DNA from: Sycon ciliatum
Taxonomy: Eukaryota; Porifera; Calcarea; Leucosolenida; Sycettidae
Direction of reading: 5' to 3'
Assembly (NCBI RefSeq): GCF_964019385.1
Contig: NC_088644.1
Coordinates: 42,479,124 to 42,543,123, forward strand
Length of the DNA stretch: 64,000 nt
Below the pieces are notes generated by a model. It had not been told where the DNA came from. It was given only the letters and a program-made list of their open reading frames with translations, and did not search any database. The first letter of the stretch is position 1. Each line of letters begins with the position of its first letter. Made by a program: the position numbers and the translations under genes. This document shows positions 1 through 11,202 of this stretch, piece by piece.

Positions 1-335
1 GGCTGGGCAAAGAACAATCCATATTTTCCGCCAGGGCCGCCTGATGTCCTCCAAGAAGAGTCTCTGCCAGCTTCGAACCATCTCCTTGCATTGCGATACC
101 GTGAGGATACAGACCTCTCCACAAAGAATCCGTATGTCGGCGTTTGACCTGGACGTCAACAAGAGAAAAGCATTGACAAAGCAACCTACATTAGTACCAA
201 CTCGATGCCAAATCGGGTGTGATTCCTCGTGACGTATTATTGAAGGTCTGGTATGAGAGTACAATGTATTCTCTAGTTCAGTTAGTACTAGGAGAATGCA
301 AAGGCACCATGCACTTGCCAGCCAGATCATGAGTA
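1..335. other. No gene recognised
   Basis: Short open frames in this stretch show no recognisable domain or composition. I see no supported gene, RNA or repeat. Confidence 0.5.
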
Positions 336-1194
336 TTTATTTATTTTATTTACTTTTTTTCAAGTATTTCACTCAACTCGTGGTTCATGACCAATTGGCA
401 CGCAAAGTGCGAGAGAGGGGTGATAGCCAACCACGGCAAGAAAAGAAAAGAAAGGAATATAGAAAAAGAGAAGAAAGAAGGATAGACAAGAATCCAGCAA
501 TGAGATCCTATCGTACTACATTATGCGATCGCAGTGCATTTTTAAAGCTGGAAAGACATTTTGATGTCTTAACATGCTGGGGAAGTTGCAGCCAAAGGCT
601 GTAGGACAAAAACAGAGGAGAGTTGGTAAATGCGGCTGAATTAGCACGGGGAAGTGAGAGACTATTACGAGTGGACCGGGACAGAGAAAACCAATTGAAT
701 ACGGAGAGATGAATGGGAATTTTACCTAGGCGAATTCTGTGGATCAAAACGCAAAGCTGCTGTTTGCGATTATCTTGCAGTGGCTGAGTATTGCTGATAC
801 AATAGAGCTCAAGACTAGGAAATAAACGCTGCTTGTTAAACAATATTTTAAGAAGAGATTTACGTTGGATTTCAAGTTTGTTCACAAGATGTTGACTAAG
901 ACTACACCAAGACTGACATGCATACTGGAAAATAGGTAATAGATACGAGCCATAAAACATAGAACGGCATGTATTTGGCAAATGAGAACGATGAGGATAT
1001 AGTATGCCGAGAACACTACTAGTTTTCTTGCAAATATAGTCTACATGAGGAGCCCATGTTAGACAGTCGTCAATAATTATACCAAGGTGCTTATGTTCAT
1101 GGACAATTTCTATGGTCGATGAGCTGCCAGGACATGATAAAGACACATTACAGAACTGATCACTAGCACCGCTACAGAAGAACATCACTTTGGT
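336..1194 (-). mobile_element. LINE fragment, C-terminal end of reverse transcriptase ORF2
   Basis: A 226-codon minus-strand frame (508-1188) matches the region after the RT active site of CR1/L2-type non-LTR retrotransposons. It has the HLGIIID..L.W..H block, then SYLLPIFQYACQSW and the LxLPxxV-like C-terminal end. The catalytic palm is absent, so the copy is 5' truncated. The 3' end is an A/T-rich tail of AAATA-type repeats near 336-360. Known: 5' truncation is normal for LINE copies. Inferred: a dead copy. The exact 5' boundary is uncertain. Confidence 0.7.
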
Positions 1195-4100
1195 CTTACT
1201 AGTATGCTCGTAATGTTGCGATATTTACATCTGAGTGACGCGTCATGCATGGACTCGTGGATATGCATAAATATATACTTCTGTAGCATAGTTTCGGTGC
1301 AGCTAGCTCGCTAGTATTAAGTAACAGGAGGCGGATAACGCTTGCTGAATGAAGCTTTTCAGGGATTTCCGATGTACATGTCGATGACTAATTTTTTTGT
1401 GTGAGTCCAAATCCGTGACTTGCTTACAATGTTTATTTCGGGCAAACTGCTGACCTTACCTTGCGGCCGCAATGCCTAGCTCTACTTCTGCAGATCTACC
1501 AGGGTATATCTTCTCCTTCGACCCTGGAAAACCGCCGACTGCAGTGTGTCCAGTTGAAGATTTTCAATGCTTGAATAGCTAGCTCGCTCACGAGTCAGTG
1601 CTAAGTCCTGTTGCCATTTTTCACCTGTCCAGACTCCCCAGCTCGACTCGGTTTTAATTCTGTCATAGTTCTGGGCTGCATGGTGAACTCCGTCGGTATC
1701 GCTGTGGCTCTGGACACGGCCATCGCTGGATGTTCCCACTCTAGCACATTTTCACCATGCGCTGCTACAACGCCCGAAACTCGGACTAAAACTAAACGTG
1801 AGGAGATCAGGCGAAAAAATGCTCGCGTGCATAGACCGCAATGCATTGGGGCTGGGCTGTTTTCTGCATCATCATGATCATGGCTCAGGTCAGGAGTCAG
1901 GATGATCATACCTAAGACGTAAGTCCTTGGCCTGAACTGTTGAACTGCTGAACTACTTTCTGCTGATCTACGCCATGGTAGGTTTACACTGAGGAACATG
2001 TCGATTGAAACGTACAATGTAGATTCTACATTGTAGATCTGCGTAGAAGAGTAGATCTACGTCGTAGATCTACTCGTTTGCTGCCCTTACTTGGTTGATC
2101 TTGAGACCCCAACCAACTTTAAAACCAGTACTTCCGTGGACCGATCGGAGGACCACAGCTATACTATTCTACAGGGGACATACTCTAGGCCGGCTATGCA
2201 CAGTTCTGGCCGCAGATTGAGTATTCAGAGCTTTGTTCAGGGAATTATTCCGTTTCTACTTACCGTCAACTATCACCAAGAATAACGAGCAGAGAACTGC
2301 TGTCGCTGCCACCAACAGGGTCAGTGGCGAGACGCCACGTGACTGCGCCATACTGGACGACGACGGGGGCGGCGCTGGAGCTGCGCCCAACCTTCAGAGT
2401 CCGCTGTTTTAGTGCTTTCCTTTCTCTCCCAAACGGTCTCACTTCCAAGGGGGTCTCATTCACACTGGAGCAAAGAGATTTCAGCCCTGCATGTAGGCCG
2501 TGATGGACATGAGTCGGGGACGCAAGGCCTATAGCCAATCTGCTGACGATTCAAAATGAACAACGGTGCTATCCGTGCGTGTGGCTACTCGTACCAGTTA
2601 CCTCGAACACGATCGGAGCACGCAGGAGGTGTCCGAGATCAGGGACAAGCAAGCACCCGCCCGCTCCACACCTGATCACGCCTGTCAATCCGCGAGGTGT
2701 CCGAGATCAGGGACATGCAAGCACCCGCTCCACCCCCAATCATGCCTGCCAAGTCAGCGAGAAGTCGCGGATCATGTCAGTTGTCAGCGCTCAGCGTTTC
2801 GAGTTTGACAGCTAGCCCGAGCCAGCTTGTCCCAGCGTCAGCTTATGGCTAAGTTATGCATGCTTTGAACGCGACGCCATTACGACGCCATTACAACGCC
2901 GATACATGCACAACTAATCCTTACTTGCATTTTCTTTATGCCAGACTCTTGCTGCAGTCGCGGCATACCATGGCATACAGCGAGGCTATAAACTAGTGTA
3001 CTAGTATTACAGTTTTGATTTGCAGTAAAATAATGATGTGACTCTATTACTAGACAAGTGTTCCTGTCACTAAACCCGAATAATGATGTCATCTTGCTAG
3101 CACACCCGGTACCCGCGAGGAACGCCTCCAGAACAAGTAATTACTAGTTGACATGTCATCAAAAGTACGTAGATGTCTACGGTACATTATTGTAATTTTA
3201 CAGTACTGGCGATTAGAGCCCTCTCTTGAATTAGTTTTTTTTTTAGACAGTCAGTCGAATGGTCTTGGTTCACTGATACAACGAAATTTGAAAGAAAAAG
3301 AAAAAAGGCCCAACCCTGCCCGGCCGGCCGGCTATTTGGACTTATTACGGGGGTCGCCATGGCAAATAGTAAAAATGTGCGGGGTCCCATTTCTTAAAAC
3401 ATTTTGACCGTTTTTTTCGCTTTTTGAATTTCAATTTTGGACAAAATAATTCGCATTATGTGGCCTGTGTGTAGGGAGTTCAGTTCCGGTCACTGAAAAG
3501 CGAAAAGTGCAGTCACAGCTCGCCTGTACAAAGTGAATGGGCGCCTCGTGGCTGCAGTTCGAGATGCAGTTCGCGGCCCGAGTATCTTCTCCCGCGGCCT
3601 TTTCGGCCTTGTCGATGCTATTTTTAGGTAGCTGAGGTCATTACCTTTCCAATGGTGCCACACATGCCATGCTTCCAAAAATACCGCGGAGTCCGCGCTT
3701 GGCGCGGGTGCACTTCGAAGTACTAATTTCGACCAGATCCGTACTCGGCTTCGCGAGGAACACCCGATTTTCGTGTTCAGCGGCCTCGAATTATCCTAAA
3801 CCAAGAGGATTCTACAACATTGAGGCTCGCGCTTTATCGCCGTAGAAGGAAAATGATCACAGAAACCAGCCCACGGCGATTTCCTGGTGGTCGACGAAAA
3901 AATCGAGTGAACTGCGCGCACACTGGTAGAAGCAGTGACGGTGAAAACTGAAAACGTGTGACTTGTGCAAATCGGCGCGCACGGCATGCGTGCACACTGC
4001 ATGCATGCACACATCCTGTATCGCCATACGGTACATACCAGATAGTGCAGTGCTGGACGGAAACCACAACTTTCTGCCCGTTTTCCGATCTTCAATCGAC

Positions 4101-4349
4101 TATAACTCTAGATTGGAATTTTGGGTTCAAATTTTCAGAGGGTTGTTTCTCGATTCTTCCCGGTTTAGAAAAACTAGCGCTTTATGCAAAACTCGCGAAT
4201 TTGATTTTTCAATTCATTATTGAAGTCCCCACTGTATGTACGTGACTGTACGCATTAGGTACGTCACTTGTGCCGCAAGCTTTTTTGTGTTTGGGTTCAG
4301 AATTTAAAATAATTGAATGCAATTACAAACATTGCATGGCTGCATTTCA
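1195..4349. other. Gene-poor interval upstream of WDR70
   Basis: No frame here shows a recognisable domain. Visible features are a palindromic patch rich in AGATCTAC near 2009-2075 and a 68-bp tandem duplication near 2625-2760. The last 20 bases look like a 3' splice site serving the WDR70 leader. Confidence 0.4.
2625..2760. repeat. Two-unit tandem duplication, period 68 bp
   Basis: AGGTGTCCGAGATCAGGGAC begins at 2627 and again at 2695, and the following bases (AAGCACCCGC, CACC..ATCA) stay similar across both units. Two overlapping frames span it, but I do not consider them genes. Confidence 0.75.
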
Positions 4350-4427
4350 GGGTTCGGCTGTTTTCTCTTTGGAGTTTGGTTGGAAGTAATGTAGTAATAC
4401 TTGTAGCGAGAGCAACTGGTTTACAAG

Positions 4428-6212
4428 ATGAGTGGAGAAGAACAGGACATATCGTCCGTCATGGGCTTCGGTTCGTTCGGTTCGAAATCGAGCACCAAAA
4501 AGGCTAGAACGTTTGACCTGGAAAGTATGCTGGCTGAAACGCGAAAAACTGCCAGGCAGAGATGTGGGGATAGCTCTAAATTGCAGCCATCCTCTGTGCC
4601 AGACACTCACTCAGAGAAGCGCCATCATACTGAGATCGAGGAAGATGATGAGAGCAAGGAAATAGACGATGATGAAAATGACAATAATGAGGAGCAGGAT
4701 GAGGACGAAGAAGATGACTCCAGCGATGATGATGCTGATGAGATGCCAGAGAAAAATCGCGATGTTCTGCCAATATCGAAGCAAGTTGAGCTAAAGCATG
4801 GCACGAAGATTATCTCAGCAGTGTCTCTTGATCCAGCTGGTGCCCGCCTTGTCACCGGAAGCTATGATTATGATATTCAGCTTTGGGATTTCAGTGCTAT
4901 GGACTCGTCTTTGCGGAGTTTCCGTACCAAGACTCCCTGGGAGGGCTATCAAGTCAACAGTGTGGCGTATAGTACCACTGGCGATAAGTTCTCTGTGGCC
5001 ACTACAAGCGCCCAGGTGAAAGTGTACGATCGCAATGGCGGTGAGGTTCTGGAGACGATCAAAGGCGATAGCTACCTTCACGACATGACGCGTACCAAGG
5101 GTCACATATCGTGCGTTAACGTGACGTGCTGGCATCCCCGCGAGAAAGAAGTGTTCCTGACAGGGGCGGACGACGGTACAATTCGTTTCTGGAATGTCAC
5201 CGGAAATGGGAAGAAGCACACGGAAATCGTCAAAGTGCGCCAGCGTCAGGCCCGCCGATTGCCAGTCACGGCAATCCTTTGCAGCAGTAACGGAAAGCAA
5301 ATGGTTGCTGGCTGCCAAGATGGTAGTTTGCAGCTGTACCCAATGGGAGGGCCGTACGTACGGCCGTCTCTCATTCGCGAGAATGCCCATTCTTCCGGTT
5401 TCGTCTCCTCACTGCTCATGAAATGCGACGGCCATAGCCTTCTGAGCCGCGGTGGCGACGACAGCGTACGCCTGTGGGACATACGTGCGCTGCGGCAACA
5501 GCCCGTCGCTGAGCGCACTGGCTTGACCACGCTGCAGCCAATGATGAACATGGCGTTCAGTCCATCTGAGAAGGCGCTGGCGGTACCACTCGCTGCTCCG
5601 GACCGCAAGTCGCTTGGCTGCGTGTCCTTCCTAGACTCCACTACACTGGAGGAGAAGAGCAGGATAGACATGCCCGGTAGCAGTAACCCAGTGTGTTGCC
5701 TGTGGCATCCAAAGCTGAACCAGGTGGTCGTCGGCTGTGACAAAGGCAACGTCGCGGTGCTGTATGACAGCAAGGTTAGCTTACGTGGCATCACGGACAG
5801 CCTGGCCAAGCGTAAGAAGAAGGAGATCAGCGGCACAACGTCGTTGTCACCCGGTGCCTTGCCAATCATCACGCCGCACTCGCTCAAGCTGTTCCGCGAG
5901 GAGCGCTACCAGCACGGGCGCAAGCGCGAGGACAAGCATCGCCAAGATCCCATCAAGTCTCACCGACCGGAGCTTCCCATGGACGGCGGTCACGGGAAAG
6001 GCGGCCGCATATCCGGCGGAAGCAGTCTCGCCCGCCACGTTGGACAGAACATTGCAAAGAGAGTGTTGGATAACAGTGATCCACGTCAGTCCATTCTTCG
6101 ACATGCCGAGGCAGCCAAGAATGATCCCTACTGGGTTTCTCCAGCCTACTCCAAGACACAGCCGGAGCCAATTTTCCAGAAACCCGACGACGAGGAGGAA
6201 GAGGAAAAGTAA
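4428..6212 (+). CDS. WDR70: WD repeat-containing protein 70 orthologue
   Basis: A complete 594-codon single-exon frame. The N-terminus (MSGEEQDISSVMGFGSFG) is the family signature. Residues about 70-108 are a very acidic D/E/N/S-rich linker. About seven WD repeats follow between residues 113 and 455, with typical blades such as GSYDYDIQLWD, GADDGTIRFWN and GGDDSVRLWD. The C-terminal tail carries the conserved GSSLARHVGQNIA, KRVLDNSDPR and NPYWVSPAYSKTQP-like blocks (here DPYWVSPAY) and ends in an acidic run. Known: WDR70 is nuclear, is linked to RNF20/CUL4 and histone H2B ubiquitination in the DNA-damage response, and C. elegans GAD-1 is its homologue. Length is close to the usual ~650 residues. 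The start is the first in-frame ATG after a TTTCAG 3' splice-like site at 4341-4350, so a leader intron is likely. The lack of coding introns is odd, because vertebrate WDR70 has many. Confidence 0.95.
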   Translation: MSGEEQDISSVMGFGSFGSKSSTKKARTFDLESMLAETRKTARQRCGDSSKLQPSSVPDTHSEKRHHTEIEEDDESKEIDDDENDNNEEQDEDEEDDSSDDDADEMPEKNRDVLPISKQVELKHGTKIISAVSLDPAGARLVTGSYDYDIQLWDFSAMDSSLRSFRTKTPWEGYQVNSVAYSTTGDKFSVATTSAQVKVYDRNGGEVLETIKGDSYLHDMTRTKGHISCVNVTCWHPREKEVFLTGADDGTIRFWNVTGNGKKHTEIVKVRQRQARRLPVTAILCSSNGKQMVAGCQDGSLQLYPMGGPYVRPSLIRENAHSSGFVSSLLMKCDGHSLLSRGGDDSVRLWDIRALRQQPVAERTGLTTLQPMMNMAFSPSEKALAVPLAAPDRKSLGCVSFLDSTTLEEKSRIDMPGSSNPVCCLWHPKLNQVVVGCDKGNVAVLYDSKVSLRGITDSLAKRKKKEISGTTSLSPGALPIITPHSLKLFREERYQHGRKREDKHRQDPIKSHRPELPMDGGHGKGGRISGGSSLARHVGQNIAKRVLDNSDPRQSILRHAEAAKNDPYWVSPAYSKTQPEPIFQKPDDEEEEEK

Positions 6213-6227
6213 GGCTGTTGCTATTAG

Positions 6228-6340
6228 GTTTTTTTCTCTTTGGAGTTTGGGTGGAAGTAATGCAGTGACGCTTGTAGTCGGAGCAACTGATTTAGAAGAT
6301 GAGCGGGGAGGAGCAGAATATATCGTTCTTAGTGTGCTCT
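6228..6340 (+). pseudogene. Duplicated WDR70 leader and first codons
   Basis: This repeats 4355-4466: TCTCTTTGGAGTTTGG, GGAAGTAATG, CTTGTAG, GAGCAACTG, then ATG AGC GGG GAG GAG CAG AAT ATA TCG, which encodes MSGEEQNIS against MSGEEQDIS in the real gene. It starts about 16 bases after the WDR70 stop and loses coding similarity after about ten codons. It looks like the remnant of a second tandem copy or of an unequal crossover. Confidence 0.85.
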
Positions 6341-7469
6341 CTATTAGCACTGACACCAACTTGTACATAATCCATGTGAATAGGTGAATGGTTTGCCCAG
6401 GAGGAGTGCCGTGCCGAATTATTAATTTTTTTGATTGTGAAGATTCTCAGTACTACTGTATATGTTGTGCTCCCCTCCTGTGTATGCCTTACATGTAGCA
6501 TAATATTATGACAATAGCTTCTTTTTTTTATTCGAACATCATGATTTATGAGTTAGGCTGGTCCTTTCCTTTTAAAACCGACTCTCTCTTGAGTCCGAGC
6601 CCCATGATTAGGTACTGGTGGTACACTCTGTCGGATACGACATTTCTGTCTGGATGATTATGTAGTCCGACTAAACAACTATATAAACGCTTGCTTTATA
6701 TGTTTGGAGTGCTGTGGTCAGCACACAGACGCACGGCCCCGTGTCGTTTTGCGAATATTGTTCTCTGGGAAGACTAAAACAGTTCAACAACAAAACTACC
6801 AAGATCTCTTTTTTGCAACTCGGAGTCTCATGCATCATGCAACCATCAGGCTAAATCTAGTGTAGTTTTGTTGTTGAACGTTTTAGTATTAGTAGCTCTA
6901 TCGAAAGGTATTGAGCACTTTTATGCAGTGGATCGCTATTTGCTTTTGTTCTCTGGGAAGAGATACACGATTGCCATCATGCTGCTTTCGGGGTCAATGT
7001 GCGTACAATGTACAACTTAACGTACGCGCACACTAGTATTATGTGTTCATGGTCGTAGCGGGCAACCTGGCTTTGTAGTTTTTCAAGACATGATCCCACG
7101 CAGAACGTTCGAAACCGGAGTAGGTGTTCTGGAGATCTTGCCCAAATTAACGAGTCCCTTCTTTGTAAATGGACCATTGATTGAGCCACGTCAAGGGATA
7201 AGTGCAGACCCAGTCGTCTTTAAGTCAACCAGAGATCGATTCACAGCACAAGGTTGACTGACTCGCTGCTCTTTCTCATAAAAAAAAAGCTCGTCCAGGA
7301 GATTGCGGCACATGTCCAGTAAGCTCAGGCGTACGCACAGCCTAGGGCTAGCGAGTGTCGTGGTGCTTGAATAGGCTATACTAGTACCTTTCCCTACAGT
7401 ACAGCCTGTGTCACTCCATGCAGTCAGTGTACAGCCTGTGCCAGTGTACAGTCTGGACGTGTATGACTG
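6341..7469. other. WDR70 3' flank, no gene seen
   Basis: AT-rich sequence without a recognisable coding frame. It holds one clear hairpin (6773-6887), listed separately. I see no further supported feature. Confidence 0.4.
6773..6887. repeat. Inverted repeat, 26-27 bp arms
   Basis: ACTAAAACAGTTCAACAACA continuing to 6799 is mirrored by the complement ending at 6887, with one indel and a spacer of about 62 bp. GTTCTCTGGGAAG occurs beside the left arm and again at 6949. It may be a small MITE, but no clear TSD is visible. Confidence 0.7.
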
Positions 7470-7707
7470 CAGTAGAGTCGCGCGCTGAAGAACGTGGAGC
7501 CCAAGAACGTCCAGCCTGAAATTCTAAGAACGCCACAGCCTGAAGCTAAGAACGGCAGTGTTGGTTTTCTGGCAGCTTGTGGAATACATAATACAATACG
7601 GATTGCTTCTAAGAACGTGTTATAAGAACGCAGCCAGATTGCTGAAAATTAAGAACGTCCCAGGCTAACCCCTTGGAAACAACGTTCTTGGACGAGCGAC
7701 TCTACTG
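7470..7707. mobile_element. Tc1/mariner-like MITE
   Basis: Termini CAGTAGAGTCGCGCGCTGAA (left) and the complement of CAGTAGAGTCGCTCG (right) form imperfect TIRs. TA follows the right end. The interior repeats AAGAACG many times. Its ends resemble those of the MITE at 38603-38954 (CAGTAAGATCGGGCGCCGAA), suggesting one family. Confidence 0.65.
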
Positions 7708-9572
7708 TATGCATACGGGCGTTGAACCAGTGCTGCTGCAGTACTGTACTATACTACAGCCTCCTTATCACACAGGTAACCATGGTAACTGGCATGCTCT
7801 GGTGTGCTAGCTAAGTCCTGCCTTGAGCGGACTTGGGGCCGATGGCAGCAATGGCCAAGAGTGTAACCAGGGCTCATAAAGAGAACAGCCCCGTGCAGAC
7901 CAATGTATCATGGCGTGCTGTGCTGGCATCATGTTTGCCATATTAAAATATTCATTTCTACTTCAGTCTTTAGTATATCTTTGTCAGCTCTACATGTACA
8001 ATGCATCATTCTCAACCCAGCCAAAGCCGTTCCCTTTCACCCCCCCCCCCCCCCCATCACATACACACACACGCATTCAGTTTCCTATATTTTGTTGGTT
8101 TCGCCAATTTCAGCCATTTCTCTCGTGTATTTTGCCCGTTCACGGGTGGAAAGAGGACCGTTCCAAGAAAAGCGGTCTTGGAAGCAGGAAACCGTAGCAA
8201 ATCAATATTAATGACGTAATGGCTCGCACTTTGTGACTACGTAATGCGGGCAGCGTGCCGTGCCACATGCACACCCCATATGATATGTGGAGAGTTGGAT
8301 ACTCTTGAGGTTGTGTACTCTTGGTGATATTACCTAGTATCAGATCAACAGTGTCGCAGTGGGAAGTTCACACAGGCAGAACGAGAACAAGGCGTTGCCG
8401 CTATGTGTGCCCCTGGTGAAACACAGATAGCCCCCCGGGTTCAGACCATGCGGTGCAAACCGGTGCCACAGTCTTGTGACAGACGAGAAATCAGTGGCAA
8501 ACAGCTTGTTGGTAGATAAATCAGGATAACGCAAAAAAACCCATTACCAGTACATGTCTTATTTGTATGTTAGTTTGTTGAATACTAGTGTACTAGTAGC
8601 TTTATTTTACTTCACCATAGGCACAGGCAAAATATGCCTTCTCACTGGACGTTTTGTCACAGGTCTTGCAGAATGATTAAGATGTTTTCTGACGTATCAC
8701 TCAATTCCCGGACTGCTAGCAGCTTCGACCTTATTACATCTCATCAGCCTTCATCAGTACCGGTATACCGGACGAGTATTTTAATGAATAATTGGCAGAA
8801 CCACGCAGAGTAAATGTACCCGTATATGGAAGACAAACCCTTGAACCCCGCCCCTCTTGTCTCTTACCCGTACTCATCCATGTACAACACATGCATTTCT
8901 AAAATGAGTACCCAAACGTGCAAGTTCATCTTGCTGCTATCACTACCTTCGCGCTACGAACGCCCTGTTGCGGTGAATGGGTGCTGCAACAAGTGAAAGC
9001 AGTTTGTATTCTCAGCACTGCGCGACATGCACGCACCATGCACAGTTCACACGCCGCAAGTACATCGCGCACGCATCTACAGCATCGGTCAGACGTGGCA
9101 ACAAGTTCCGTGTTCACCAATGTTTTCTCCAGAAGCCAGCAGACACACAAGCCGCAGTGTTACTAGGGCGGCAGTGTTACTAGGGCGGCATTGTGAAGGC
9201 TACAAAAATCGCAACAACTACAACCGTAGTAACGCTTGATTCAAAGAGCAATGACCTATCCCAATGACCTATCCTATCATAAGAAGAAAAAAGAGGCTAA
9301 GAAAAGCTGAGAGAGGAACATGAAGAGAAAAAAACGAGAAACAAGGGCAAGTCCATTCCTAATTAGAGCCTAAACAAGCAGAGTGAGAGAAAAAGGATGG
9401 AGAAAGAGGAAGAGAGGAGAGGACAAAGAAGGTAGGTAGCGTTGGACAATATCAGCAGTCTGTATAGGTTATATACAGAACACAGTACTAGCTGGTTGAA
9501 ATGTAATGTCTTGGCCCGTGACAGCAACAGCATGCCATACACACGTACACCCTCACACACCCGGACATGCGC
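7708..9572. other. Gene-poor interval with C-tract
   Basis: A run of about 15 C lies near 8041-8055, followed by short ACAC. Open frames here are short and low-complexity. I see no supported gene. Confidence 0.4.
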
Positions 9573-9597
9573 ATACACACACACACATGCACGCGCG

Positions 9598-9636
<39 letters not shown>
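9573..9636. repeat. (CA)n / (CG)n microsatellite
   Basis: Alternating CA tracts flank a pure CG run (about 9592-9606). Alternating purine-pyrimidine of this kind is prone to Z-DNA. Frames predicted across it are artefacts. Confidence 0.95.
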
Positions 9637-9637
<1 letters not shown>

Positions 9638-10089
9638 ATGTGTGCACAGCAGCACCCTGACACGTCACGTCTACTTTTCCCGACTCACTATTGTCTAGCG
9701 TTGCCAGGAACTAGCACTGAAACAAAACAAAAATCTAAGATGTGTGCAATGACCTAATGTATGGGGGATAAAAACAAAATGAGACAGACCAAGACAGCAA
9801 GTGATCAGAGAGAGAGAGAGAAACAGAAAGATAGATAGATATATAGAGAGAGAGGGGGGGGGGGGGACAGACAGAGAGATTCTTAAAGCTCAATTCGTTG
9901 TCCCGGACCTACCAACAAAATACTTGACGAAGCGACTGAAATTGGAAAGAAAAGTCAAGGCCCTGGCTTACACTCTTGTATGCGTTAGCAGCGACCTCCC
10001 ATCTCAGTGCCAGTGTATCCTTGGTGTATTTCCTTGGGTGGATGTTGACAAACAAGCAACAGATACTCTGGCTACTGACCCACTGCACC
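9637..10089. other. Scramblase 3' flank with GA and G tracts
   Basis: Holds (GA)n near 9808-9855 and a G run near 9856-9867, then the downstream flank of the minus-strand scramblase. No further gene is visible. Confidence 0.4.
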
Positions 10090-10818
10090 CTAGTGGTTTT
10101 GCTTTTGGGTTTCGAAGAACAAGAAGTCGATAAGAAAGAGTGCTCCCAGCATGACGCCCTTCATCTTGACGTCCAGGTCCATGGGGAAACTGACGCCAAA
10201 GTTGTCCGCGTCGGTGAACATCTCCTTTGTCAATCCTGACCACTGCTTCTGGATGAGACCGACGTCCTGGCCATCCATAGATCTCACCGGATACTTTGGC
10301 GAACAGTCACAGCATCCGACGCCACAGCAAGGAGTGTGAATGCGTAGAATTGGCTGCATATTCAAATCCAGAAGCAAGAAAGTGGGCCAGACACAGGCGC
10401 AAGCCTCGGACTTCACGTATCCAATGGGATTGCCCGGCGGCGCTTGCACTTCCAGGAAAGGCCGCTGCGTTTCACAACAGCACTGAAATCCACAGCGGAA
10501 GGGACGGTCCAGTCTCATCACTTCCTTGCCGGCGTTGTCGGTGATCTGCATCTGAAACGGACGGTTGGGTCCGCAGCACTGACGTGTAGCACAGTCCGAA
10601 ACTTCTTTGGCGTAATACACCTGTTGGCCTAATGAATTCTTCACGACGTACTTATTCTCAGTCTCGAAGCCGGTCATTAGCTCCAGCAGTTCAATTTTCT
10701 GGTGGACAAGAAGCTGGTCGATCAACAGCAGGTACTCCAGCCCTTGTGGGCAATTGGACGGCGCGGATTCCTCCGGCCGTGGCATCCACTGCATCTCAAC
10801 TTTCTCTTGTCCAGGCAT
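10090..10818 (-). CDS. Phospholipid scramblase, paralogue 1
   Basis: A complete 242-residue single-exon frame of the scramblase family. The family core runs from CPQGLEYL (about residue 23) through IDQLLVHQKIELLE and NKYVVKN..GQQVYYA to the C-terminus. The Ca-binding-like segment TDADNFGVSFPMDLDV lies at about 202-217, and the single C-terminal hydrophobic helix KMKGVMLGALFLIDFLFFE at about 218-236. Cysteine clusters (CCGPNRPF, QCCCE, CCGVGCCDC) are candidate palmitoylation sites. The N-terminal proline-rich extension of vertebrate PLSCR1 is short. Known: scramblases move phospholipids between bilayer leaflets in response to Ca and may bind DNA or signalling partners. The start chosen is the first ATG, which is near MQWMPRPE, shared with the paralogue. 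No coding introns are seen. Confidence 0.93.
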   Translation of the reverse strand: MPGQEKVEMQWMPRPEESAPSNCPQGLEYLLLIDQLLVHQKIELLELMTGFETENKYVVKNSLGQQVYYAKEVSDCATRQCCGPNRPFQMQITDNAGKEVMRLDRPFRCGFQCCCETQRPFLEVQAPPGNPIGYVKSEACACVWPTFLLLDLNMQPILRIHTPCCGVGCCDCSPKYPVRSMDGQDVGLIQKQWSGLTKEMFTDADNFGVSFPMDLDVKMKGVMLGALFLIDFLFFETQKQNH

Positions 10819-11005
10819 CTTGCTTTCTGCTGGCCAAATGACAAACGGTCACAACTGTGCTCTGCAAGACTTCAAGAAACAAGGTGAGGGGAATTTTCAG
10901 CCGAGCAGCCACAGGTGAGAAAACCGACTGCGAAGAGAAACCACCAAACGACATTCAACCTTTTTTCCGGCCTTGAGTGACTTGACGTCACGTCATGCAT
11001 GGCAC

Positions 11006-11040
11006 CAAGAGTCCATAAACCAGTGGGTTATGGACTCTTG
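11006..11040. mobile_element. Mini-palindrome P1 (35 bp) with 7-bp TSD
   Basis: Begins CAAGAGTCCATAA and ends with the complement GGTTATGGACTCTTG. It is flanked by ATGGCAC at 10999-11005 and again at 11041-11047. One of three mini-palindromes in 200 bp. Confidence 0.8.
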
Positions 11041-11085
11041 ATGGCACCGGTACGCGGTGCACCGTACCGGTGCACCAGTCCAAAC

Positions 11086-11136
11086 CATGGAGTCGTCAAA
11101 TACGGTATTACAAATACGGTATTTGACGACTCCCTG
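11086..11136. mobile_element. Mini-palindrome P2 (51 bp)
   Basis: Arms GGAGTCGTCAAATACGGTAT and its complement, ending GACGACTCCCTG. Flanks GTCCAAAC (11078-11085) and GTCCAGGC (11137-11144) match at 6 of 8 positions, consistent with a decayed 8-bp TSD. Confidence 0.7.
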
Positions 11137-11156
11137 GTCCAGGCCATGGGCAGTAT

Positions 11157-11202
11157 CAAGAGTACATAACCCCCCCCCCCCCGCGGGGGTTATGTACTCT
11201 TG
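11157..11202. mobile_element. Mini-palindrome P3 (46 bp) with 7-8 bp TSD
   Basis: CAAGAGTACATAACCCC is mirrored by GGGGGTTATGTACTCTTG around a C-rich centre. GCAGTAT precedes (11150-11156) and follows (11203-11209). The duplication extends to 8 bp if the ambiguous terminal G is assigned to the target. Confidence 0.8.

Noticed and set aside
1601-2017. 138-codon minus-strand frame
   Set aside because: Overlaps an 88-codon plus-strand frame, no recognisable domain, no splice or start context.
3796-4245. Overlapping cysteine-rich frames on both strands near 3.8-4.2 kb
   Set aside because: Several frames on both strands are open over the same stretch, with no domain; CATGCATGCACAC composition explains the Cys/His content.
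8307-8333. Additional mini-palindrome (GTTGTGTACTCTTG)
   Set aside because: Only one arm is convincing and no flanking duplication is present.
9363-9757. Cys/Val- and His/Thr-rich frames across CA repeats (also at 59.6-60.0, 62.0-62.9 kb)
   Set aside because: Pure translation of dinucleotide repeats with no stop codons; no independent coding signal.
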